Below are positions 35,686 through 46,560 of a DNA stretch of 64,000 nucleotides, piece after piece; position 1 is the first letter of the stretch; every line of letters starts with the position of its first letter. The stretch lies in NCBI GenBank assembly GCA_047495785.1, contig JBLDXI010000032.1:3286001-3350000 (forward strand). Reading direction: 5' to 3'. A program made the position numbers and the translations under genes. Source of the stretch: Lepidodermella squamata (Eukaryota; Gastrotricha). The notes below the pieces were generated by a model. The model was not told the origin of the DNA. It worked only from the letters and a program-made list of their open reading frames with translations, and made no database searches.

Positions 35686-36734
35686 CATAGAGATGATAGA
35701 GTGCTCACTCGCAGCTAAGAGGGTGGAACGCTATGGGCACCAGATGGCAGGGGATTAACTCATTGTCCTGGGGGAAAAAACTGAACTAATTACAATTCGA
35801 TCGATTGCACTTATTGCTCGATTTCTCGCTTCGATTGCTGGGGCCGAAGCCGAGCGTCGAGTCATTTATTCTTTGAAAGACGACGGATTTTTTTATACCA
35901 AATTTGGTCCAGAAATCTTTTCAGAACTGGTTGAAAGGTGGCCGAGAAGTAAAATTGAGAAAATCGCATTTCTCTTTCCAGGTACTTAACACCTGAAAAC
36001 AAGGCGAAATTGAAGGATGTTTTGAAGCCATTTTGTTCGCCAGGTCGAGACGATCATTTCGACACCTGATTTAGATCTGGGGACGCCATATTTCGATCGC
36101 TACAAATTTTCGAAATCAAAATACCTTAAAAATCTATTTATTTGCGTGAACGACGCTGACACGACGATGATTCATCGCCATAAAATCTCTCAAATCCAAA
36201 ATTTGGCGCAAAATAGCTCTTTCTGAAAATATTACGCAACAATGCTTTTAAGCTTCAATTTTTTTAAATAAATGGCAAATAAATAGATTTTGAAGGTATT
36301 TTAATTTCAAAAATTTGTAGCGATCAAAATAAGGCATCCCCAGATCTAAATCAGGTGTCGAAATGATCGTCTCGACCTGGCGAACAAAATGGCTTCAAAA
36401 CATCCTTCAATTTTACCTTAGTCTCAGGTGTGGACCGCTCCAAACGGTCCGGGTCCAAAGTGGACGTTGACTTCTCGGTCGCTTTTTGATCACTTCTAAA
36501 AAAGCTACCTGGGCAAATTTGGTACCAAAAAATCCGCCGTCTTTCAAAGAATAAATGACTCGACGCTCGGCTTCGGCCCCAGCAATCGAAGCGAGAAATC
36601 GAGCAATAAGTGCAATCGATCGAATTGTAATTAGTTCAGTTTTTTCCCCCAGGACAATGAGTTAATCCCCTGCCATCTGGTGCCCATAGCGTTCCACCCT
36701 CTTAGCTGCGAGTGAGCACTCTATCATCTCTATG
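35686..36734. mobile_element. Long foldback DNA element with 8-bp target duplication (hAT-like)
   Basis: Two arms of roughly 450 bp (about 35686-36145 and 36275-36734) are inverted copies of each other around a unique centre of about 130 bp. The ends are CATAGAGATGATAGAGTG and its reverse complement. An exact 8-bp direct repeat, TGCCATAC, flanks the element (35678-35685 and 36735-36742). Eight-base duplications and CA-starting ends are typical of hAT elements. There is no transposase frame, so it is non-autonomous. A transcript across it could fold into a duplex of several hundred base pairs. Confidence 0.8.
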
Positions 36735-37036
36735 TGCCATACGGTCAATTTGTAGCCAAACCTCGTGGGGAAGCCTTTTTTATTTCGTTGGCAATATCCG
36801 CCAAAAATCGAGGGAAATATTGAAATTTGAAATTTTTTGAAATTTACCGAAAATTCTCAATTTTAACTGTCAACTGGCGATTATTTTGAATCCAAATTTG
36901 TCAAATAACTCGGAGTTCAGTATTTCTGAATTTAAAGTTTAACGATTGCTTTGAAAAGCATAAGCTAAGTTATGTGTGTCATCTGGTGTTAATTGATATA
37001 ATTAGCCGGCGGACACCATAAAAAACGAGTGTCCTC

Positions 37037-37197
37037 TGTTACATTGATGACCATAAAAAATCAAACACCATAAAAAACGCAACTCAGCATAGACATCGAT
37101 GTCTATGCTGAGTTGCGTTTTTTATGGTGTTTGATTTATGTCTATGCTGAGTTGCGTTTTTTATGGTGTTTGATTTTTTATGGTCATCAATGTAACA
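37037..37197. repeat. Near-perfect palindrome with duplicated arm segment
   Basis: Left arm 37037-37098 reads TGTTACATTGATGACCATAA and on to a centre at ATCGAT. The right arm is its complement, but a segment of about 40 bp (ATGTCTATGCTGAGTTGCG with flank) is present twice in tandem. Part of the same motif (GTTGCGTTTTTTATGGTGT) also occurs near 35441-35459. This is a foldback element or a replication-slippage product. Confidence 0.75.
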
Positions 37198-37562
37198 GAT
37201 CGGACACTCACGCACTGCCTGTTTACGTTAAACCATAAATTTGCACACTAAATTGAATGCATTGATTTAAAAGGTGAAAATAGTCGTAGGCCTCGGAATT
37301 TTTTGAAACTTGGACCTAAAAATTCCTCATCTTTCAAGGATGCTAGTGATGCAAACTTCGGGGTGCGGTTCCTTCCCTATGATTTTTAAATTAGGAAAAA
37401 AGATTGTAGCGATTTTTGTCAGTTGTTAAGTCTATTTTCAAGTTTTTTTTTTAGCGCCACTCAAAATTTGATTGTTACGAAAAACGAACATCTGTGGCAT
37501 ACTTCATTTTTATTGCTATTTTTCAGCTTTTGAATTTAAGTTGATCGAAAAATAGTAGATAG

Positions 37563-39062
37563 ATACCGTAACGGGTCCTAACTTTGGACAAAACACCTTT
37601 TTTAATTTTAAAAAATTCGGATTTCGTCTAAAAAAATGGAAAAAATAGCCACACCTCCGCCCAAGGAATCTGCGTGGACAGGTGAAGTTTGGAAAATTTA
37701 GAAGCTCACCTTGATTTTAAAAAAATAGGTAAAGAAACCTCTAAATTTGGACACTCGTTCCCAAATTTGGACACCTCATTTGCATATGCTAATTCGACCT
37801 TACACACATTTTATTCCTTGTAGCGCAATTTTTCTCGTGTTTTTAAAGGCGACTTTTGTAGCCGCTTGAGACTAAAATAATGCTACCGATAGGATTCACT
37901 CATCGTCAGATTTAATGCAGATGTACGCATTAACAATTATACACCAGGCTCTTAATACCGTTAATGAACCATGAATCTTCTCAAAACTATGATAAACCAG
38001 GTGAAAATGTCTCTGAAGCACCGAGTCTCATTTAGAAAGTAGACGGAGGGATATCAGTTTGAGGTTAAACCATGGGTTGAAGTTTGAATGAGTCGTGGAG
38101 TTTCTTTATCGCTGAACTATTGATATTTTTTACCGAAAGTGAACTGTCATTTGTCCCATGGTACCTGCTGTTCACCTGTTTAATTAAAGCTTGGGCGCCG
38201 TCGGATTTGTATTCGGATACATTATTAATCTCTATGCTCTCTAGCCAAAATCATGAAAGCATATGAAGTGTTGGTTTATTAGGTAAATTAGAAAAACAAT
38301 TCCTCAGCCCGCAGGCTAAATAGGAGATTACCGGGCTGTTAGTGGCCCCTCAGTGTTAGCAAATTGAATATACACAGCTACGGCTCCGCGTATTAAGCGA
38401 GGTCGACAGAATGACAAATAACTATAAATATACAGTGTTCATTATAATGTTAATACGGGAATACTTCCAAGCCAACGCCTCGGGCCACCGCTTTGCGCGT
38501 GCCGCCACCCGAGGCCCAACCGCTGCCTGCATCGACGAAAATCTACAGATAGTCCATCAGCCACCAAAAGGAACCATAGCCTAGGCCGGGAGTCATTAAG
38601 CTACTTCCAAGGTTCCATCAATGCGTTGCCATTCTTTTCAAAAACTGACAAAAAGCATACATTTCGTTTGCATATGCATAGAGATAAAAATATCATTAAA
38701 AGTGTCCAAATTTAGAGGCTAAATTCAAAGTCACCTGTATTAAAATTGGCTTGTCCTTCTGCCGAGATTTTTTTACAGAATTTAGTTTAGGTAAATCCCT
38801 ATGTCCAAAACAAATTTCAGCCCCAACCGTTCACAGGTGAGCATTTGGCAAGGGGGGTCCCAAAACACCTTTCTGAGTGATCGAGCTTCGGCAATTTTTC
38901 GCTAATCGATAGTACGTGAAAGTAGTGGCAAATTTGGTACCGTTGGAAAGCCCATGAAGGGAGCTATTTTTCAGTGACATTTTAAAATTTTTATCAGCTA
39001 AGCACAAATTGATATTTGGGTCTAAAGCTCAAAGTGTCCAAATTTAGGGCGCGTTACGGTAT
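37563..39062. mobile_element. 1.5-kb TIR element, TACCGTAACG ends, no transposase
   Basis: The left end (ATACCGTAACGGGTCCTAAC) and right end (complement of CCCTAAATTTGGACACTTTG, then CGTTACGGTAT) form an imperfect inverted repeat of about 27 bp, with TA at each outer edge as in Tc1/mariner-type insertions. Subterminal AAATTTGGACAC words recur inside. No long frame is present, so it is probably a non-autonomous derivative. It also fills part of the gene-poor stretch 34933-39758. Confidence 0.6.
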
Positions 39063-39100
39063 CAAAATAGAAAAAAATTGAAGCGTTTTTCATTTTTCAT

Positions 39101-39718
39101 TCACATGTTTTGGTTTTGAGCCGCTTTACGGCTTTTCGTCGGTTGCTTCATAGCCACCTGCCGCATTTTGAGCTCATGGCGAAGGAAAGTTCCAGCCGCA
39201 ACAGCGACAATCGATTTGAAGAGTTGATAAGAGTGTGGCGCAGCACCGGCGTCGAATTCTTGGCATAGGCCGTCAAGAAGCACCGGCCTGGCACAAGCCG
39301 CGTAAAAAAGCGTTCTTTGCACGGCAACGATGGGTAGTGAAGTCCTTAGGTAATAGTCCAGATTTTCACGTATGATCGACCGGACGGATTTCACGATTCG
39401 ATATACCGTCAATGACGGGCGAGTGAGACTGAAATCGTACAACCTTTAGATAACGAATTCCAAGCAAAATGTTTATTACCATAATTTTCCGTCTTGTTTT
39501 CGAAAACTGAAGCCCTTTATCACACGGCATGGAGTCAGAAGGAAATCGCGTGTCAGGGAATCGATAAAGCCGGGGCATTTCAGCTTGTCAGTTAGAAGTT
39601 TTTTGACGCAAAATCCACCAATGTTGGCAATAATTTCTTCCCCAATTAGGGGGAGCGTTGCTTCGTACTCCATTCCTCTTTGCAGTAACTCGTCTTCAGC
39701 TTCAATTTCGGCCCATTC
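39101..39718 (-). CDS. Unrecognised protein, 5' end missing; possibly a transposase remnant
   Basis: Two exons (39480-39673 from an ATG, continuing open to about 39718, and 39101-39428) are joined by a 51-nt GT-AG intron, giving at least 173 residues. The segment IANIGGFCVKKLLTDKLKC resembles the I-x-G-Y-x-x-K-L...C stretch seen in C-terminal parts of THAP9/P-type transposases, but I cannot confirm this. The C-terminal half is helical with a basic tail (KQPTKSRKAAQNQ). The gene lies at the edge of a 4.8-kb insertion that splits an LU gene, and its frame continues upstream of the ATG with an acidic stretch (EIEAEDELLQRG), so it looks truncated by the insertion junction. Function unknown. Confidence 0.35.
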
Positions 39719-39758
39719 AGTTAAATCATGAAGCTGATTTGTTTACCAATTGTTTACC

Positions 39759-40076
39759 CTTGTCAGTACAGCATGAACATGTCTCAAAAAATCGCTTCAA
39801 GTAAAATTGGAGTTAAGTTCTTAGTACCTTTCTTATATAGGACTACAGACGAGACGCATATCAGCTCTTTAAGAGCTGTAGTTGTGGCAAACGGGTTCGG
39901 TTAGTTCGGTTTTACAACCTAATTGATCATTCCAAAAGTATCAGATATCCGCCTGAGAATAATCCATTGAGATTTGCTGAGTGCATGCCTTGCAGAAAGT
40001 GGCATTTTTCGTGCCCGTATGATCCGTGAAACAGGTTAATAAGAGATGAGATATTTTCAAGATGAGGTAGAGCCAT
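39759..40076 (-). pseudogene. Type-A LU gene, 5' half (split copy 2)
   Basis: Exon 1 of the type-A LU gene is recognisable (ATG at 40076; GCTCTACCTCATCTTGAAAA; TGTTTCACGGATCATACGGG) but contains frame-breaking changes. Exon 2 begins normally (ACATGTTCATGCTGTACTGA) and breaks off near 39759. The matching remainder of exon 2 lies at 34886-34932, so about 4.8 kb of transposon-rich DNA entered this exon. Confidence 0.72.
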
Positions 40077-40247
40077 AGTCGTTCGCAGCGAAAGAAATTC
40101 TTATAGCAGGAGCCAAAAACTGAGTGCATTTTCTTGAAAACGTTTTAGCAGCTGTCGAGTCTTTTGCTTGCAAAAAATTGACCAAACGTAAATTTATCGC
40201 AAGAAGAAATCATCGAAAACTTGACAAAAAATTAAAAAAGCTATGCT

Positions 40248-41205
40248 TCAGTTGGTGAAGGTGGTCATGGTTAGAATGATAAAAGTAAGACTGAAGGTCA
40301 TTTCTTCAAAACTTTCTAGCGAAGAAGCATCCCCTTTAACAGATGCAACAGTTGTTGTTGATGGCGCTGCTGTTGTCTTGGCCGCGGTCTTCATTGAAGC
40401 TAGCTTAGGGCAAAAGCCACTAGCGGCGTTGCAGTTATCGGCACAGCATTGACATCCCTTAAAATAATTAACAAAATTACATTTTTATATATAAGAGATA
40501 TCTAACTCTTGAGGCGATTTTGGAGCCTGAATAGGTTGTTGCCGAGCCGTTCCTACAACGAGGCCAAGGTTTTGTGGGATCGACAGGGAACGTGCATATG
40601 TAGGAGACTGCACCGTCACTAGCCCTGATTTCTTTCTACAATTACATAAATATAAAATTATTCATCGACTCGGTAGATTTGAAGACTTACCACACATGAC
40701 GAGCAGTTTGTTAGGTTCAGGATCGATTTCCCAGGCGAGAAAACGTTGTCTTTGCAGGTAACAAATTTGAACGCCCGTTCATTGTCTCGAACTAAAGACA
40801 TGAAAATAGGATCGTCCTTTGCCAAGCAGCTATTCAATTTGTTGCATTTGTCACTGCAGCATGTACATTTCTACGTAAACAAATTCAAGAGGGAGTGTGC
40901 AATCAAACCACTACTGATCACACCTTCGTGAAGTAAACACCGTTAACGTCCCCGCTAACACTGCTTGCATTTTTGCATGCCGTTTCGGTCGAACTAGTGA
41001 CACACTCGTAAGATGAAGTCCAATAATAATTGCCATTTTCTATTGAATAATCCTTGCTCATCAATGCTGTACACGCCAAGCATCCAGTTACTGTAGTTGC
41101 AGCTTTACTCCCTGTGAGGCAAGATATCGCTAGTGAAGATGGGGCGCAGAAAATTCCCAGAAGGAAAATGTGAGTAACAGCAACGTTAATAGTAGATCTC
41201 AGCAT
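40248..41205 (-). CDS. Type-B two-domain LU protein, GPI-anchored (copy 2)
   Basis: Four exons (40924-41205, 40691-40870, 40507-40635, 40248-40457) encode 266 residues. Signal peptide, two LU domains each closing with CC-x3-CN (CTCCSDKCN and CQCCADNCN), a Thr/Ala-rich stalk and a C-terminal hydrophobic segment (MTFSLTFIILTMTTF) fit a GPI-anchored surface protein. This is a full-length member, and intron 2 uses a normal GT donor (GTG|GTAAGT) at the site where three paralogs have GC. A retrotransposon fragment lies only about 60 bp upstream of its ATG, so its promoter may be displaced or replaced. Confidence 0.75.
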
Positions 41206-41264
41206 TTGTACTTTCTATCAAGGATATCTAAAAATGGATAATTTCTTGAATCAGAACTAAGCAT

Positions 41265-43214
41265 ATGCCTAGATGTTGCGTACACCCGAATGCAAAACGA
41301 ATGCAGAATGAAAATAATGAATATAAAAAGTCGCTACGGAACCAGAAAAACGGCGGCGCTCAATTATTACAACCGATAAAGAATAAAGACGGTGAACTAG
41401 TCACTGATTTAGACAACATTCTCGATGCGATGAAGGAATACTTTTCGGAGCTCCTCGAGGGCTGCGAGATCGACGACTTCATTGCAGAATGTGACGCAAA
41501 TATTGGCAGCGACGAACCCCCTCCGCCTGATTCGGACGGTATTAGTATTCAAGAAATCAAATCAGCCTTAAATCATATGAAAAATGGCAAGGCCGCCGGC
41601 ATCGATGAGGTGACCCCAGAGATGCTGAAAGCCTTGGATGACGCCGGTATTGAATGGCTCGCGCAAATTCTAAATCAGGCTTGGTCGACCAAGACCATCC
41701 CTGAGGAGTGGTCGACGGCGATCATAGCACCATTATATAAGAATAAGGGCGAAAAATCAGATTGCAAAAATTATCGCGGCATCAGTTTACTGAGCGTTGT
41801 TGGAAAATTATACGCGATCATCCTGGAACGCAAATTGCGAAGTTTAATTGGCGCTAAAATTTCCAAACGTCAATTTGGCTTTCAACCGAGGAAAGGCTGT
41901 TGGGATTGCATTTTTGTGCTTCGAAGACTTATTGAAAAAGTTATTTGCTGCGGCGGTAAGGAAATGCATTTGGTTTTCATTGACCTGGAGAAGGCCTACG
42001 ATCTGATCGATCGCGAGAAGGTCTGGGCCGCGCTCGAGGAACTAGGTGTCGATGCTAACCTTATTGCGGCTGTTAAAAGCTTTTATAAATGTAACAAAGT
42101 AGCAGTCAAAATAAACAATCAACTCTCAGACTTCTTTGTGGTGAAGAGGGGCTTACGGCAAGGCTGTCCCTTGTCTCCGCTACTCTTCATCGCAACGTTC
42201 GATAAAATCTGCCGAAAATTGATGGACACCCCAGGTGGCTTCCCTATTAATACTGAACAATTTTTGAACCTGATTGCTTTCGCGGATGATGGAACTTTAA
42301 TAGGTATGAGTCATGAAGAAATTAAATTATTATTGGATGTTTTCAATAAGGCATGTACGGAGCTAGGCTTGAAAATCAGCATTAGTAAAACACAATACAT
42401 GGTGATCGGTGAGGATAGAAACTACCAACTTGAATTAGACGGCAAACTTTTGGAAAAAGTGACGTCTTTCAAATATTTAGGAAGCATCATCACTTCTGAC
42501 GGGAAAATGGACGAGGAGATCAAGGCACGCATAGCGAAAGCTGGCGGCTGCTTTGGCGCCCTCAATAAACTTATGTGTAATAGAAAACACGTGAGCTTAG
42601 CTACGAAATTGAAAGTCCTTAAATGCGTTGTTATTCCTACCGTCACCTATGCCTGCGAAACCTGGAACCTGACCACCCAACAAGAGCAAAGGTTAATTGT
42701 CACCTTTATGCGATGGCTTAGAACAATTATGGGTCTGTTTAGGACAGATTATATTCCTAATGTTGATATTAGACTGATCTGCGACGTAATGGAATTGAGT
42801 AAATTGATTGAAAAATTTCGTCTGAAATATTTTGGCCATATAATTCGACAGGACGAATATGACCCTGAAAGTCTCACGAGTATTATGTATTATTGGAAAG
42901 CAGTCGACCCGAGTTGGTACTTGCCTCGCGGCAGGCCGCCAACCCGATGGTCTGACTGCCTCCGAAGAAGCCTTCTAAAAATTGGAATTTTTTATATACA
43001 TGAAAAACGTATCAGGGATCCTAATGAACCTAAAAAACGAGGGTGACCCCGTAAATCAACCTTATTGATGCGACGCATCGAAATTCACAAAATTGCGGAT
43101 TTAGAATTGGCGGAAGTAACAGCTAGAGACCGAGAAGAATGGAAGCTACTATGTAACAGTATAGAAAATTATGAATTCATGGGAAAAAGCAGATTTGTTC
43201 GCGACTGTTCCTGA
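41265..43214 (+). mobile_element. 5'-truncated non-LTR retrotransposon with reverse transcriptase
   Basis: A long frame from about 41265 encodes reverse transcriptase. Seen are NGKAAGIDEVTPEML, WSTAIIAPLYKNKGEKSDC, NYRGISLLSVVGKLY, FGFQPRKGC, FIDLEKAYDLIDR, GLRQGCPLSPLLF and the catalytic box FADDG. A C-terminal tail with MRWLRTIMG and LKYFGHIIRQD follows. No endonuclease domain precedes it. An in-frame TGA at 43044-43046 interrupts the tail, where the sister fragment at 34933-35520 has an arginine codon; the frame then continues to 43214. It sits just upstream of the LU gene at 40248-41205. The exact clade cannot be fixed by eye. Confidence 0.85.
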
Positions 43215-43319
43215 AGCTGATCTCTCGTCGTCAGCCGTCCCCTAAACCCTCACGGGTAAGGCTTGTATATATATTACCATCACTTTTAGCCGAAGGTGGA
43301 CGTAAAATAAAACATTTTC

Positions 43320-44350
43320 ATTTGTTCATTTCATTTGTTCATTAAAAAGTCGCAAGTCATGACTCGCGTCGAGTGTCGAGTGTCGATCTAAATTAACGCA
43401 GTAAGGTCCTTCTAAAGCAGCGGTTCGCAAAGTGGCGCACCCGTGCGCATTGGCGCACCCGTGCGCATTGGCGCATTTCGAAAGATAAAATTCGTACGCA
43501 TGCGCATTGGCGCACGCGAGGCTATTGAGCCAACTCCCTCTGGCCAGCAATTCCACCACTTTGATAGACGTATTACTTATAGGCAGAGCTTTGGATTGGA
43601 TTTGATTGACAGCTTAAATCACGAGCCTCATTCAATCAATCAAAATCAGTCATTGTCCCTAATTTCCAGGACTAAATCAATCATAAAATCAATCAAATCA
43701 AATCATTGACACCTATAAATCACAATAAATCGCGAAACATCTCGATTTTCATTAAGCTTGATGCTTTGAAATGTTGAGAAATTGAGAAAATACCTCGAAT
43801 ACGAAACCACTGTCCCCTATGGAAGCAAATTTTCATGGAAAAAGAGGAGAGTTCTTAGTTTCGTGGTATCACAATTTTCAATTGCATCCCCAAGGGAAAT
43901 CAAAATCAATCAAATCAAAAGGCTTCCCACCATAAATCAATCATTCCAAATCTAAATGAGTGAAAAAGGGCCCAAATCAAATCAAATCACATCAAAAGCA
44001 CTGATTATAGGTTGAGAGACACCAGTTTTTTGTCATTTTTAGCTTTTTAAGAATGCCAATAATAAAAATTTGGGTGATTACGCTCTCATAGATGCACTAT
44101 CACAATTCCCCGTAGTCAAACTCATATTCAGCTCCAATGAGGGCCCTTTCTATACGGCACTTCTCATTCGAAGACCGATTGCATGTCGAAGACGCCAAAT
44201 CAGCGGAATCAGCACTTAAAGATTGACGTGGTTGCAACCTTCAAAAGGCTTTAGCTATACCGTAAGCTGGTCTGATTTCGGACGGGGTAACTTCAGACAC
44301 TTTTGACTTTGAAATTAAATTCCTCCACAACCTGGGCGAATATAGAGTCC
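43320..44350. other. Gene-free stretch with short repeats
   Basis: This interval holds a cluster of GCGCACCCGTGCGCATTGGC repeats at about 43433-43510 and scattered AATCAATCAAATCAAATCA words near 43620-43990. No gene is supported. Confidence 0.5.
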
Positions 44351-44352
44351 GT

Positions 44353-44622
44353 TCAAAATGCAAAGGCATCGGCCCTCACAGAGCTGTAGTTGCGGCAAAC
44401 TGGTTCGGTTAGTTCGGTTTCACAACCGAATTGATCATTCCAAAAGTAAGTTCCAGCCGCCTGAGAATAATCCAGGAAGATTTGCTGAGTACGCGCCTTG
44501 CAACAACTGGCATTTTTCGTGCCCGTATGATCTGTGAAACAGGTCAGGCTTGCCGATAAATCGAAGTAACAGCAGAGTAAGATAAGCGATGAAATTTTTT
44601 TTCCAATATGAGTTAGAGCCAT
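44353..44622 (-). pseudogene. Lone exon 1 of a type-A LU gene (copy 3)
   Basis: The ATG at 44622 opens a frame that matches exon 1 of the type-A LU gene nearly to its end (SLTCFTDHTGTKNASCC, then GTYFWNDQFGCETELTE). It then runs into unrelated sequence near 44365 and stops. One cysteine is replaced by arginine (CCKAR for CCKAC). Exons 2-4 are absent. It lies directly downstream of an intact type-B gene, keeping the A-B pairing. Confidence 0.78.
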
Positions 44623-44731
44623 AGTCGTTCGCAGCGTGTTTGCAAAATAAAGCGTGACAAAACGTAAAAATGCTTCAGTTTATTGCAAGAAAAAATCATC
44701 GAAAAAGTAACAAGAAATTAAGGAAGCTGCT

Positions 44732-45692
44732 TCAGTTGGTGAAGGTGGTCATGGTTAGAATGATAAAAGTAAGACTGAAGGTCATTTTTTCAAAACTTTC
44801 CAGCGAAGAAGCAACCCCTTTAACAGAAGCAACAGTTGTTGTTGTTGGTGCTGCTGTTGTCTTGGCCGCGGTCTCCATTGCAGCTAGCTCAGGGCAAAAA
44901 CCTGTAGCGGCGTTGCAGTTTTCGGCACAGCATTGACATCCCTTAAAATAATTTGCAAATTTATATTTTTTTTACATAATATCAGAGATAACTAACTTTT
45001 GAGGCTATTTTGGAGGCTGTATAGGTTGTTGCCGAGCCGTTCCTACAACGAGGCCAAGGTTTCGTGGGATCGTCTGGGAACGCGCAAATATAGGAGACTG
45101 CACCGTCACTAGCCCTGATTTCTTTCTACAATTAAATACAAAAATGTTCATCGACTCGGTAGATTTGAAGACCTGCCCCACATGACGAGCAGTTTGTTAG
45201 GGTCAGCATCGATTTCCCCGGCGAGAAAACGTTGTCTTTGCAGGCAACGAATTTGAACGCCCGTTCATTGTCCCGAACTAAAGACATGAAAATAGGATCG
45301 TCCTCTGCCGAGCAGCTATTCAATTTGTTGCAGTTGTCACTGCAACATTTACATTTCTACGTAAAAAAAATTCAAGATGGAATATGTAATCATATCACGA
45401 TTGATCACACCTTCGTGAAGTAAGCACCGTTAACGTCCCCGCTGACACTGCTTGCATTTTTGCATGCCGTTTCGGTCGAACTAGTGACACACTCGTAAGA
45501 TGAAGTCCAATAATAATTGCCATTATCGCTTGAATACTCCTTGCTCATCAATGCTGTACAAGCCAAGCATCCAGTTGCTGTTGTAGCAGCATTACTCCCT
45601 GTGAGACAAGATATCGCGAGTGAAGATGGGGCGCAGAAAATTCCCAGAAGGAAAATGTGAGAAGCGGCCACTTTAGTAGCAGAGCTCAGCAT
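44732..45692 (-). CDS. Type-B two-domain LU protein, GPI-anchored (copy 3)
   Basis: Four exons (45411-45692, 45177-45356, 44997-45125, 44732-44941), 266 residues, nearly the same length exon by exon as the copy at 40248-41205. Signal peptide (FLLGIFCAPSSLA), two LU domains ending CKCCSDNCN and CQCCAENCN, a Thr-rich stalk and the MTFSLTFIILTMTTF anchor signal are present. Intron 2 has a GC donor (GGG|GCAGGT). No amidase gene stands before this pair, unlike the other three units. Ly6-type proteins commonly act as receptors or modulators at the cell surface, but this one has no assigned partner. Confidence 0.76.
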
Positions 45693-46309
45693 TTGTATTT
45701 ATCAAGGCTAATTTCTAGAATTACAACTTGTTTATCGATCTGATTAATCAATTTCAGGTTTCAAACGAAAGACGAACACATTTTGCTGAATGTATTATAG
45801 AGAAATCCAATAAGTAAAAAGTGTTTGTGTGAATAACGGCTCTTTAGTAGGTACTGCATAGAAGGCCTGTTTTTTTACGCTCAAGGGACATGTGACACGT
45901 AAAAAAAAGGTTTTTTGTTAATTTTTGTTTCAGCCCTTTGCACATTGTGCAATGTTGAAATTTCGTATTTCGTCCGTGGATGAATAGCACCTTGTACTAT
46001 CAGAAAAGTTGCGATTTGTTGATTCTACCTTCATTACGAGAATTAACTCTACCACAGATTTACAACGCAAATTTTCTCAAAGAAAATGGAAAAAATTTCT
46101 TAGACATTTTCTTCAGCTATTTTCTTTAGCTAGAACTTCTATTTTTCTAAATTCGAAAATTGTTTCGAAAGTTATTTGATCAGTTTAGGGCTCTGATACG
46201 CTGAACAATTTCAAGTATATTTCAGAGTAAATAGCCACGGAAATGCACCGCAAAATTAAAACGAAGCAAGAATAATATCAATTAAAAGGAGGCTGATTAA
46301 ATTGGCAAT

Positions 46310-46560
46310 GCGATGATTGAAGGAAAATGTGAGGAAGAGCAACTTTAATAGTCGATATCAGAATTTTTATTTATCAAGGCTAATAAACAGCGATAATTTC
46401 TAGAATTACAACTTATATTTCTTAGCGATCTTATTCGTATAAAACATGATTATGATCAAAGACGAACACATTTTGCTGCATGTAATATATAATAGCGAAA
46501 TCCTATGAGTGTATATTTGTTTAAAAAACGGCGCTTCAGCATGTAGGTATGACTACAGGC
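46310..46560 (-). pseudogene. Orphan 5' end and promoter of a type-B LU gene
   Basis: The stretch repeats the first bases of type-B exon 1 and its upstream flank (AAGGAAAATGTGAG, TTTATCAAGGCTAATAA, GCGAAATCCTATGAGTG, GGCGCTTCAGCATG). The same flank occurs before the genes at 32513, 45692 and 57447. No exons follow. Further right (46770-47180) is a GC-richer patch with broken minus-strand frames of unknown origin. Confidence 0.6.

Noticed and set aside
38084-38266. 60-codon frame inside the TIR element
   Set aside because: Too short and without any transposase motif.
41265-43214. The reverse transcriptase as an intact, active element
   Set aside because: There is no endonuclease domain at the 5' side and an in-frame TGA interrupts the tail.
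43433-43510. GCGCACCCGTGCGCATTGG repeats as a CRISPR-like array
   Set aside because: Repeats are adjacent and imperfect with no regular spacers, and the genome is eukaryotic.
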